Source of the DNA: DAOTZU01 sp034433995
GTDB taxonomy: Bacteria; Chloroflexota; Anaerolineae; UBA1429
Length of the DNA: 8,534 nt
Direction of reading: 5' to 3'
NCBI GenBank assembly: GCA_034433995.1
Contig: DAOTZU010000270.1
Span: 1 to 8,534 of the forward strand
Part shown: in pieces, positions 1-5,581 of the stretch
Layout of the letters: the number at the start of each line of letters is the position of its first letter
Position numbering within the stretch: position 1 is the stretch's first letter
Position numbers and translations under genes: made by a program
Notes under the pieces: model-generated
What the model saw: only the letters and a program-made list of their open reading frames with translations
Databases searched by the model: none
Told to the model about the DNA's origin: nothing

Positions 1-221
1 ATAGCCAAGTAAGTATCTATCAACTCGGCGTTTATATCGGAAAGAATTGCGTGCTTGATCTTTTGTTCCCGATACAAACGGAAGAAAAGCGCGCCACTCC
101 CCACAAAGGGCTCATGGTAGGTGTTGAAATACATAGGCATACGCTCTAGCAGTGCATCTGCCAGTTGGGTCTTGCCACCAGCCCATTTCAGGAAGGGACG
201 TGGAAGGATCAAGGCACTCAT
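1..221 (-). CDS. D12-class (Dam-like) DNA adenine-N6 methyltransferase, N-terminal part only
   Basis: Only the first 73 codons are in the window; the gene continues past base 1. The product would transfer a methyl group from S-adenosylmethionine to adenine N6 in a specific DNA site. Seen: FLKWAGGKTQL at residues 10-20 (motif X, SAM side), EPFVGSGALFF at 37-47 (motif I, FxGxG) and SDIN at 61-64 (acidic motif II). This order, with motif X first, is the alpha/D12 class that includes Dam and DpnM. The start is the ATG at 221, 3 nt after the stop of the nuclease gene upstream, so the two are almost certainly co-translated; a weak GGGTTG/AAAAG stretch is the only ribosome site. The DPPY catalytic motif lies outside the window, so activity cannot be judged. 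The region is clearly more AT-rich than the genes to the right. Inference: modification half of a type II R-M system; the target site is unknown. Confidence 0.93.
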   Translation of the reverse strand, partial: MSALILPRPFLKWAGGKTQLADALLERMPMYFNTYHEPFVGSGALFFRLYREQKIKHAILSDINAELIDTYLA

Positions 222-224
222 CTT

Positions 225-614
225 TTACAACCCAAAATACAAGCGGAGCCAATCCTCTAGATCAGCGAACCAGATTACTTTTCCCGTCGACATCAGGTAA
301 CCTTTCATATTCTCTGAAAACCCTTCGCCATCAATAACGACAATACCAGCAATAGGCCAATATTCCATATCCTGGATAGTGGCTGGTATCTTTTCTTCGG
401 CTGTACCTGGTGTAGCCTGAAATTTGCACTCCACGCCCAGCCTCTTGCCGCTTTTTTCATCGGTAAGCACTACATCAATGTAACGTCTTTGCCCCCAAAG
501 TCTTCTTGCAGCTTTGACTTCTGTCTGCGTCTTTAAGCCTAGATTTTCTGCCAATGCAACAACTCGTTGCTTTAGCTCATCACCACTTTTAGGCGCTGTT
601 CCTTTGCCTGGCAT
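225..614 (-). CDS. Small PD-(D/E)XK nuclease, probable type II restriction endonuclease
   Basis: The product is 129 aa. It has the core of a PD-(D/E)XK nuclease: D47 in RRYIDVVL, then a hairpin-sized gap, then E62-C-K64 in GVECKFQ. A conserved-looking GTAEEKIPATI stretch follows (70-80), then a hydrophobic strand IAGIVVID (88-95). These residues would bind the divalent metal and cut DNA. Adjacency to the methyltransferase (3-nt gap, nuclease first) makes a restriction enzyme the best reading. At 129 aa it is short for a restriction enzyme, so it may act as a dimer or have little DNA-recognition structure beyond the core. The ATG at 614 has AGGGG 9 nt upstream. An alternative is a Vsr-like or Holliday-junction-type nuclease of the same fold; the neighbour argues against that. 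I do not recognise the exact family. GC is near 45%, well below the genes at right, which suggests horizontal acquisition. Confidence 0.8.
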   Translation of the reverse strand: MPGKGTAPKSGDELKQRVVALAENLGLKTQTEVKAARRLWGQRRYIDVVLTDEKSGKRLGVECKFQATPGTAEEKIPATIQDMEYWPIAGIVVIDGEGFSENMKGYLMSTGKVIWFADLEDWLRLYFGL

Positions 615-646
615 AGGAGATACCCCTAAAACAGAGTGGGCTTTTT

Positions 647-655
647 ATTATCCCA
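647..655 (-). promoter_or_regulatory. Candidate extended -10 promoter of the nuclease-methyltransferase pair
   Basis: On the minus strand this reads TGG-GATAAT, an extended -10 (TGn plus 5 of 6 bases of TATAAT), with its downstream edge 32 nt before the nuclease ATG. That gives a leader of about 25 nt. There is no good -35 at 17 nt; the nearest, TTGTCA, is 21 nt away. It is the proximal alternative to the stronger promoter at 784-813. Confidence 0.35.
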
Positions 656-783
656 TATTCTCTCGACGCCACTTGACAACTGCTTATACGGTATCCAGCT
701 CGCATCGCTTCTAGGTGGAGTATACAACATCAGCACAATCCCGCCTGGAAGCGCCCATATTGCAGCACGCCCCACGCATTTAC

Positions 784-813
784 AGTATAGATCGGTGCAA
801 TGCGACGTGTCAA
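784..813 (-). promoter_or_regulatory. Strong sigma70-like promoter reading toward the R-M genes
   Basis: Minus strand: a perfect TTGACA (808-813), an 18-nt spacer and TATACT (784-789, 5 of 6). It starts only 28 nt past the stop of the aminotransferase and points at the nuclease gene, whose ATG is about 160 nt downstream of the predicted start site near 777. The leader contains only a 22-codon ATG frame with no ribosome site, and a small ATACGGTAT palindrome (near 685-694). The leader may be regulatory or give a small RNA; I see nothing else in 615-840. Confidence 0.55.
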
Positions 814-840
814 GTGAGGCGCGCTCTTTTGGAAGAACGC

Positions 841-2121
841 CTAGCGCAGCAGGGCCCCCGCTACCTTGCGGATCCCCTCCACCACCAGGTCGGCGTCTTC
901 CGGGGTAAAGAATTGGTCAATGAAGAGCATCACGCAGCGGCCCAGGTAATCCAGGGAGCGCGGACACTGGTCGGGCGTGTAGCCCTTGATGGCGCCGTGG
1001 TAGAAGGGGCTCTTCCAGGGGGCGCGCCGGGCCTCGGCCAGGCCGCTCAGCATAAAGGGCCAGTTGCGGTAGATGTGGCGGTCGGGGATGGTGTTATCGT
1101 GCACTGTGCCGCAACGGATGTTCTCCGCGTTGAGGGCCTGGGCAAAGCGCTTGGCCAGGGCCGCATCGGGCAGGAAGAAGCTGAAGGTGATGGCGCAATC
1201 CCCCTCAGGATCGGGCACATCTTGCAAGGTGATGCCCGGCACGTCGGCCACGCCCTGGACGATGCGCCGCTTGACCTGGCGGAACTTGGCCAAGAGCGGA
1301 TCCAGCCGGCCGCACTGGGCCAGCACCAGGGCCGCCGCCAGCTCGGAGAGGCGATAGTTCTCGCCCGAGACGACAAAGCCGGTCTTGCGCGCCCCCGCCG
1401 CCTCCCAGAAGCCGATGGCGCAATCGTGTTGCATGCGGCAGCGGTCGTACACCTCTTGGTCATCGGTGACCACCAAGCCCCCCTCGCCGGAGGTGATGAT
1501 CTTGTATTGTTGAAAGCTGAAGCAGCCCACCTTGCCCAAGGTGCCCAAATAACGCCCCTTGTAGCTCCCGCCGTTGGCCTGGGCCACATCCTCCACCACG
1601 ATGAGGTTGTGCCGCCGGGCCACGTCCAGGATCTCGTCCATCCGCGCCGGCACGCCGCGCATGTGCACCGGCACCACGGCCTTGGTGTAGGGGGTGATCT
1701 TGGCCTCCAGATCGCGCGGATCCATGTTGAGCGAGGCGTCGATCTCGGCGATGACGGGCACCGCGCCGGCGGCGATCACCGCCGCGGCGGTGGCCACGTA
1801 GGTATAGGCGGGGATGATCACCTCGTCGCCGGGGCCCGCGTCGATGCCGAACATGGCGCAGATCAAAGCCGCCGTGCCGCCGTTCACCGCCAGGGCGAAC
1901 TGGCGGTTCAAGCGTTGGCGGTAAAAGGCCTCTACCTTGGCCGCCTCCGAATCCTCCACGCCGTTGGCGAGGAAGCGGAACAGGCGCTTTTTCTTGAGCA
2001 CGTTGAGCACGGCCTCGATCTCGCGCTGGTCAATCTCCGCCGAGCCGTGAAAGCCCCCGCGCAGAGGCTCGGCCCGCACCGGGGTGCCGCCATCAATGGC
2101 CAGTTTCTCTTGGGGAACCAT
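841..2121 (-). CDS. DegT/DnrJ/EryC1/StrS family PLP-dependent aminotransferase (copy 1)
   Basis: The 426-aa product is a fold-type I aminotransferase that moves an amino group, usually from glutamate or glutamine, to a keto-sugar or keto-cyclitol. Seen: N-terminal KLAIDGGTPVR (residues 6-16), typical of the StrS/RifK/StsC branch; phosphate-binding GGTAAL (81-86); VEDVAQ with D178, which would pair with the pyridine nitrogen; and FSFQQYK with K207 as Schiff-base lysine, followed by SGEGG. Length is normal for the family. The ATG at 2121 is preferred because AGGAGG ends 5 nt before it; the upstream in-frame GTG at 2127 lies inside that ribosome site. The gene is not clearly in an operon: a structured spacer separates it from the methyltransferase gene upstream, and I find no convincing sigma70 promoter, so it may be read through. 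The family is certain, the substrate is not. The closest thematic partner here is the inositol phosphate synthase at 5582-6658. Confidence 0.95.
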   Translation of the reverse strand: MVPQEKLAIDGGTPVRAEPLRGGFHGSAEIDQREIEAVLNVLKKKRLFRFLANGVEDSEAAKVEAFYRQRLNRQFALAVNGGTAALICAMFGIDAGPGDEVIIPAYTYVATAAAVIAAGAVPVIAEIDASLNMDPRDLEAKITPYTKAVVPVHMRGVPARMDEILDVARRHNLIVVEDVAQANGGSYKGRYLGTLGKVGCFSFQQYKIITSGEGGLVVTDDQEVYDRCRMQHDCAIGFWEAAGARKTGFVVSGENYRLSELAAALVLAQCGRLDPLLAKFRQVKRRIVQGVADVPGITLQDVPDPEGDCAITFSFFLPDAALAKRFAQALNAENIRCGTVHDNTIPDRHIYRNWPFMLSGLAEARRAPWKSPFYHGAIKGYTPDQCPRSLDYLGRCVMLFIDQFFTPEDADLVVEGIRKVAGALLR

Positions 2122-2133
2122 GTTCACCTCCTA

Positions 2134-2168
2134 TAATAGCTCTCAGCGATCAGCCGTCAGCTTCCAGC
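2134..2168 (-). repeat. Tandem heptad repeat GCTGNNN, five units
   Basis: On the minus strand the units are GCTGGAA, GCTGACG, GCTGATC, GCTGAGA and GCTATTA, at an exact 7-nt period with no gaps. The last unit ends 2 nt before the AGGAGG of the aminotransferase, so the repeat would lie in its 5' leader. It resembles the short tandem heptamers dispersed in some bacterial genomes. Whether it is functional or only mobile repeat DNA cannot be told from one copy. Confidence 0.7.
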
Positions 2169-2195
2169 CGTTACGCTACTCACGACTTCTGGATC

Positions 2196-2286
2196 AAAAA
2201 GAGGACGCGGATGATCCGGATTGGGCGGATATGCGCGGAGGATCTCCAGGGTTTCCGATCTGTTGCACCCGCGTGCATCCGCATCC
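2196..2286 (-). terminator. Long-arm stem-loop with T-tract; terminator or dispersed intergenic repeat
   Basis: Arms at 2276-2286 and 2203-2213 are complementary over 11 nt (10 Watson-Crick pairs and one G-T wobble). On the minus strand the distal arm is followed by TCTTTTTG (T5 at 2196-2200), 109 nt past the stop of the homocysteine methyltransferase. The 62-nt loop holds nested inverted repeats: TGCAC/GTGCA (2264-2277) and GGAG/CTCC. It also holds CGGAT at 2208, 2217 and 2226, an exact 9-nt period. The long loop makes a classical terminator uncertain; a mobile intergenic repeat used as a terminator is the likely alternative. Confidence 0.5.
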
Positions 2287-2308
2287 CCGTACCTCTGCGA
2301 GGGTGATC

Positions 2309-3187
2309 TCAGCTTGCCCGCAGCGCCGTGCGGATGGCCGCGATGTGCTCCGGCCTTGTGCCGCAACACCCGCCGATGACGCGCGCCCCCAGGGCGCGAA
2401 AGGTGCGGGCGTGCTCGGCCAGCTGTTCGGGGGTTACATCCCACACCGTCCCTTGTCCCTCGGCCACATGGGGGATGCCGGCGTTGGCTTGGGCCATCAA
2501 GGGGAGCGAGGTGGCCCCGCGCATCCCCTCCAGGGCGGCGATGATGGCCGCCGGCCCCTCGCCACAGTTGGCCCCCACCACGTGGCCGCCGGCCTGTTCC
2601 ACCTCGCGGGCGGCATCGGCCGGGCGCAGGCCCATCATGGTGCGCCCCTTGGCATTAAAGGCAAAGGTGCAAAACACCGGCAAAGAGGTGTGCGCCCGGG
2701 CCATGCGCACGGCGGCGCAGGCCTCCTCGATGGTGTGCTGGGTCTCGATGAGGATCAGGTCAGCCCCGGCCTCGGCCAGAGCGGTCACCTGTTCGGTGAA
2801 AACCTCCTCGGCCTGGGCGAGGGTCAGCGGGCCGAGGGGCTCCAGCAATTGGCCGGTGGGCCCCACATCGCCGGCCACCCAAGCGGCCTCGCCGGCGGCC
2901 TCGCGGGCCAGCTCTACCCCCAAGCGGTTGAGCTCGGCGCAGCGCGCCGCCAGCCCGGCCTCCGCCAAGCGCAGGCGATTGCCGCCGAAGGTGTTGGTGG
3001 TGATGATCTGGGCCCCCGCCGCCAGATAGGCCCGATGGATGGCCAAGAGCACCTCGGGGTGTTCCGCGTTCCACAGCTCGGGCATGGTCCCCGCGGGCAG
3101 ATGATGGGCCTGTAACATGGTGCCCATGGCCCCATCACAGATGAGCAGCTCGCCGCGTCGCAAGGCCTCCAAGATACTCTCACGCAT
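2309..3187 (-). CDS. Homocysteine S-methyltransferase domain protein (MetH N-terminal type, stand-alone)
   Basis: The 292-aa product is a single Hcy-binding TIM barrel that would methylate homocysteine thiolate, bound to zinc, to give methionine in the cytoplasm. Seen: CDGAMGTML (17-25), NTFGGN (65-70), GDVGPTG (107-113), GANCG with C208, and IGGCCGT with C274 and C275; these three cysteines are the family's zinc ligands. The folate, cobalamin and reactivation domains of full MetH are absent, so the protein either works with separate corrinoid or folate subunits encoded elsewhere, or uses another methyl donor as MmuM/BHMT do. The sequence (GTVWDVTPEQ, then IGGCCGT) looks closer to MetH N-terminal domains than to BHMT. 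The start chosen is the ATG at 3187 (AAGGAG 11 nt upstream), which fits the usual N-terminus. A TTG at 3247 with AGGAGG 5 nt before it could add 20 residues, but a candidate promoter -10 lies just after it. Confidence 0.93.
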   Translation of the reverse strand: MRESILEALRRGELLICDGAMGTMLQAHHLPAGTMPELWNAEHPEVLLAIHRAYLAAGAQIITTNTFGGNRLRLAEAGLAARCAELNRLGVELAREAAGEAAWVAGDVGPTGQLLEPLGPLTLAQAEEVFTEQVTALAEAGADLILIETQHTIEEACAAVRMARAHTSLPVFCTFAFNAKGRTMMGLRPADAAREVEQAGGHVVGANCGEGPAAIIAALEGMRGATSLPLMAQANAGIPHVAEGQGTVWDVTPEQLAEHARTFRALGARVIGGCCGTRPEHIAAIRTALRAS

Positions 3188-3235
3188 CGCCGTTATCGCT
3201 CCTTCAAGATGATGATTCCCAGTGCACACGGGGAG

Positions 3236-3265
3236 ATTGTACGGCAAGCACACCTCCTCAGTAAA
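3236..3265 (-). promoter_or_regulatory. Candidate promoter of the homocysteine methyltransferase gene
   Basis: Minus strand: TTTACT (3260-3265, 4 of 6), 18 nt, TACAAT (3236-3241, 5 of 6). Transcription would start near 3229, about 40 nt before the ATG at 3187, which supports that start over the TTG at 3247. A small GGCGA/TCGCC hairpin (3280-3292) with TTTT 13 nt beyond it sits between this gene and the stop of the HEPN-like gene; it is too weak to list as a terminator. Confidence 0.4.
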
Positions 3266-3300
3266 ACCCTTGGGGCCTGGGCGAGTTTCGCCGGGGCTGT

Positions 3301-4323
3301 TTAGCGCTCAAACTTGTTCCGCGAACGCACCCAGTCGAGCCAACGCAGGATCTGCCGCGTGATTTCGATGGCCTCTCGGGCCTCCTCCACTGTGGGGCGC
3401 TTGCCCCGATGGACGATGTCGTTGCGCATGTCGTTCAACACATTGAACGATCGCCAGAGGACGTGATTATCATGCTTGAGGCTGTAGCCGGCATAGGTGC
3501 GCAAGAGGCCATCCAGCTTCGCGATGAGGCTTTTGGTGGAAAGGATATGGTCAATTTCCTGATCGGGGATCTGGCGGCGCACCATCCCCTTGGTGAGCAG
3601 GAGGGAGCTGGCCGTCTCCACGCAGGTGTGACAGGTGGTGATGGCCTGCCGTGGGAAACGCTGCGCCAGGGCGCGCTCGGCCTCCATCAGCAGCCCGTCG
3701 GCCAGGCCGATGGGCTCGGCTTCCTGGAGCTCCTCGCTCAATTGGCGGTACCACTCCTCGCTCTGGGCCACGAGGTCGAAGCGGTCATCCTCTTGCTCTT
3801 CCTCCTCCGTGAGGGCGGCCTGCAGAGGGTCTTCATCCAGGATGGTGCCGTCCTCGCGCCGCACGGTGATGTGCAGCTCGTCGCGGCGCAGATCATAGAT
3901 GTGGTAAAGATGCGCCTTGCGGCGCACGACGCCGATGAGGTTATTGAGGGCTTCCAGGGCGACCAGGGCGAAACGTTCGCGCAAGGGGTCGATCACGGCT
4001 GGGTCGCGCCAATCCAGGTCATCGGCCAAGGGCTGGAGGATGGTGGCGCAAGAATTTATGGAGCCCAGCGAGGCCACATTGCGCCCGAATAAAACCCGCA
4101 AGACAAAGGGATGGTCATACCAGGTGTAGGAGGTCAACCCTGGCCCTTGGCCGCTGGATGGGATCGATTGGGCCAGCTCGGGCCGCGAGGTGATGGTGAG
4201 AAAGGGGTTGTAACGCAGCTCCGAGATGTGCACCCGGAGCGGTTGGGGCGCGGAGGTCTTGACCTGATACTCCCCGCCCCGCAAACCAAAAGGCAAACTG
4301 GCAAAGGCCACCAAAGTTGCCAT
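3301..4323 (-). CDS. Unknown protein with C-terminal HEPN-like domain (R-N-x3-H motif)
   Basis: The product is 340 aa. I do not recognise the N-terminal two thirds. It starts with beta-type sequence, has no signal peptide or clear membrane segment, and carries an acidic stretch EEEEQEDD at 173-180. From about 205 on it is helical. TCHTCVETASSLLL (230-243) is followed by LNDMRNDIVHRG (296-307), in which R300-N-D-I-V-H305 matches the RNx3-4H signature of HEPN domains. In many HEPN proteins this pair is the RNase active site, as in toxins, abortive-infection and CRISPR-linked nucleases; in others it is only structural. The ATG at 4323 is preferred: GGAGAG lies 6 nt upstream, and the longer TTG at 4353 falls inside the -10 box of its own promoter. 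It is a single-gene unit with its own strong promoter. No antitoxin gene adjoins it, which argues against a simple toxin pair. It may sense or cut RNA; function remains unknown. Confidence 0.85.
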   Translation of the reverse strand: MATLVAFASLPFGLRGGEYQVKTSAPQPLRVHISELRYNPFLTITSRPELAQSIPSSGQGPGLTSYTWYDHPFVLRVLFGRNVASLGSINSCATILQPLADDLDWRDPAVIDPLRERFALVALEALNNLIGVVRRKAHLYHIYDLRRDELHITVRREDGTILDEDPLQAALTEEEEQEDDRFDLVAQSEEWYRQLSEELQEAEPIGLADGLLMEAERALAQRFPRQAITTCHTCVETASSLLLTKGMVRRQIPDQEIDHILSTKSLIAKLDGLLRTYAGYSLKHDNHVLWRSFNVLNDMRNDIVHRGKRPTVEEAREAIEITRQILRWLDWVRSRNKFER

Positions 4324-4352
4324 CAGTATCTCTCCACGGGTTGACTGAAGCA

Positions 4353-4381
4353 ATTATACATCCAAGTAAGGGGAGTACCAA
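4353..4381 (-). promoter_or_regulatory. Strong sigma70-like promoter of the HEPN-like gene
   Basis: Minus strand: TTGGTA (4376-4381, 4 of 6), a 17-nt spacer, and a perfect TATAAT (4353-4358). The predicted start near 4346 leaves a leader of about 22 nt to the ATG at 4323. Its -35 is only 4 nt from the -35 of the divergent promoter for the DUF362 gene. Confidence 0.7.
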
Positions 4382-4385
4382 GAAT

Positions 4386-4413
4386 TTGCCTCACGCCGGT
4401 TTTGTCCTATCAT
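4386..4413 (+). promoter_or_regulatory. Candidate promoter of the DUF362 gene
   Basis: TTGCCT (4386-4391, 4 of 6), a 16-nt spacer and TATCAT (4408-4413, 5 of 6). The leader to the ATG at 4474 would be about 54 nt. It sits back to back with the minus-strand promoter, so polymerase binding at one could hinder the other. Confidence 0.45.
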
Positions 4414-4473
4414 CTCAGAAGGCTGCCGAGGCACGGATAGATGTCCGGTAGCGATCTTGGGGGAGGAAATCGG

Positions 4474-5526
4474 ATGCATCTTCACCCGCTGCTTGATGAT
4501 CCCCAAGCTGTGTTGGTCTATCGCGAAGGGGTGAGCGATCCACCCCAGCCGGGGGAATACTGGCGGACGGCCCAACACGCGTTGGCGCTGATGCAGCTCC
4601 GGTTGGACGGGGAAAAGGTGGTCCTGAAGCCCAATGTGACGGCGGGCGAACGCTTTGCCGATCCTGATTCCGGCATCGGCACCCATCCGGCCTTTATCTG
4701 GGGGATGGTGAGCTATCTGCAGCAACATGGCGCCCGCCGCGGGGGGATCTATGTGGTGGAGGATCCGCGCAACACCAATGATGACGCGCCGCGCCATTGG
4801 CAGGGCACGGGGTATCTGGAGATGGCCACGGCCACGGGGGCCAAATTGCGCACGCCCACGGTGCATTCCTGCGTCAGAAGGCAGGTCCCGAACCCGCTGG
4901 TGCATGCCACCCGGCTGGTGAGCCGGTTGGCTGTGGCCCCGGATACCGTGCTGATCAACGTGCCCAAGCTCAAGACCCACAATTTGAGCCTCACCACCCT
5001 TTGCCTGAAGAACCTCATGGGCTTGGATCATGTCTTGGAGCGGCATTACTGCAGCCAGGCCTGGCAAGAGCTGCCCAGCCAAGGCCGGCTGGAGGGGCGA
5101 CCCAAACAAGAGTGGATGGACCAGGCCCTCCACGAACAGTGGCAGGAAGGTTTGGCCCGGCGCCTGGCCGACCTGGCGCAGATCATCCAGCCCAGGCTCA
5201 ATGTGGTGGAGGGCGTTGTGGGGCGCGAGGGCACCGGGTTTCAGCGGGGGCGCAACTATACCTTGGGCTTGGTGGTGGCCGGGATCAACATGGTGGCCGT
5301 GGATAGCGTGGCCAGCTACCTCATGGGGTTCGATCCGGCGCAACTCATCTATTTGCGCGTGGCCGCGGCCGCCGGCCTGGGCACCAACGACCTCGACCAT
5401 TTGCGGGTGTATATCGCCGAGGAAGGGCAGCTTGTGCCCTGCGCCGATCTGGCGTCCCTGCGCCTGGAGCCACCCTTCCGCGTCATCCGCGACATCATGG
5501 GCGAGACGGTGCCGTCCGACCTTTAA
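4474..5526 (+). CDS. DUF362 domain protein
   Basis: The 350-aa product fits the DUF362 family (PF04015), whose biochemical role is not settled. Seen: VLKPNV (50-55), IGTHPAF (68-74), the family hallmark INVPKLKTH (161-169) followed by LKNLMG (178-183), VVGREGTG (248-255), and AVDSVASYLMGFDP (275-288), the usual C-terminal signature with an Asp-Ser pair. Many relatives carry added 4Fe-4S cysteine clusters; this one has only two isolated cysteines in the core (C133, C177) besides C193 and C323, and no CxxCxxC motif, so a ferredoxin part is absent. No signal peptide or transmembrane segment is evident. The start is the ATG at 4474, with GGAGG 7 nt before it; the in-frame ATG at 4441 has no ribosome site. 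It is the only complete plus-strand gene in the window, and it ends at a bidirectional hairpin facing the inositol phosphate synthase gene. Confidence 0.88.
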   Translation: MHLHPLLDDPQAVLVYREGVSDPPQPGEYWRTAQHALALMQLRLDGEKVVLKPNVTAGERFADPDSGIGTHPAFIWGMVSYLQQHGARRGGIYVVEDPRNTNDDAPRHWQGTGYLEMATATGAKLRTPTVHSCVRRQVPNPLVHATRLVSRLAVAPDTVLINVPKLKTHNLSLTTLCLKNLMGLDHVLERHYCSQAWQELPSQGRLEGRPKQEWMDQALHEQWQEGLARRLADLAQIIQPRLNVVEGVVGREGTGFQRGRNYTLGLVVAGINMVAVDSVASYLMGFDPAQLIYLRVAAAAGLGTNDLDHLRVYIAEEGQLVPCADLASLRLEPPFRVIRDIMGETVPSDL

Positions 5527-5531
5527 AAGCT

Positions 5532-5560
5532 CGGAGCGCCAGCGTTTATCTGGCGCTCCG
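5532..5560. terminator. Bidirectional hairpin terminator between convergent genes
   Basis: A perfect 11-bp inverted repeat (CGGAGCGCCAG / CTGGCGCTCCG) with a 7-nt loop lies 5 nt after the DUF362 stop and 21 nt after the inositol phosphate synthase stop. On the minus strand it is followed after 3 nt by TTTT (GCTTTTAAA). On the plus strand there is only TTG, so it should work better for the minus-strand gene. Confidence 0.8.
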
Positions 5561-5581
5561 TTGAGTAGCGATAGGGGGGGG

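Noticed and set aside
719..778. 22-codon ATG frame on the minus strand directly after the TATACT box
   Set aside because: It would need leaderless translation. The composition is not protein-like and there is no homology I recognise, so it is not listed as a gene.
715..2136. 473-codon plus-strand open frame opposite the first aminotransferase
   Set aside because: It is the antisense shadow of a certain aminotransferase gene in GC-rich DNA: no ribosome site, repetitive Gly/Ala/His/Arg composition and no recognisable motif.
2084..3115. 343-codon plus-strand open frame across the spacer and the homocysteine methyltransferase gene
   Set aside because: Antisense to a recognised enzyme, low-complexity Gly/Ala/His content and no start signal; it also crosses the intergenic repeats.
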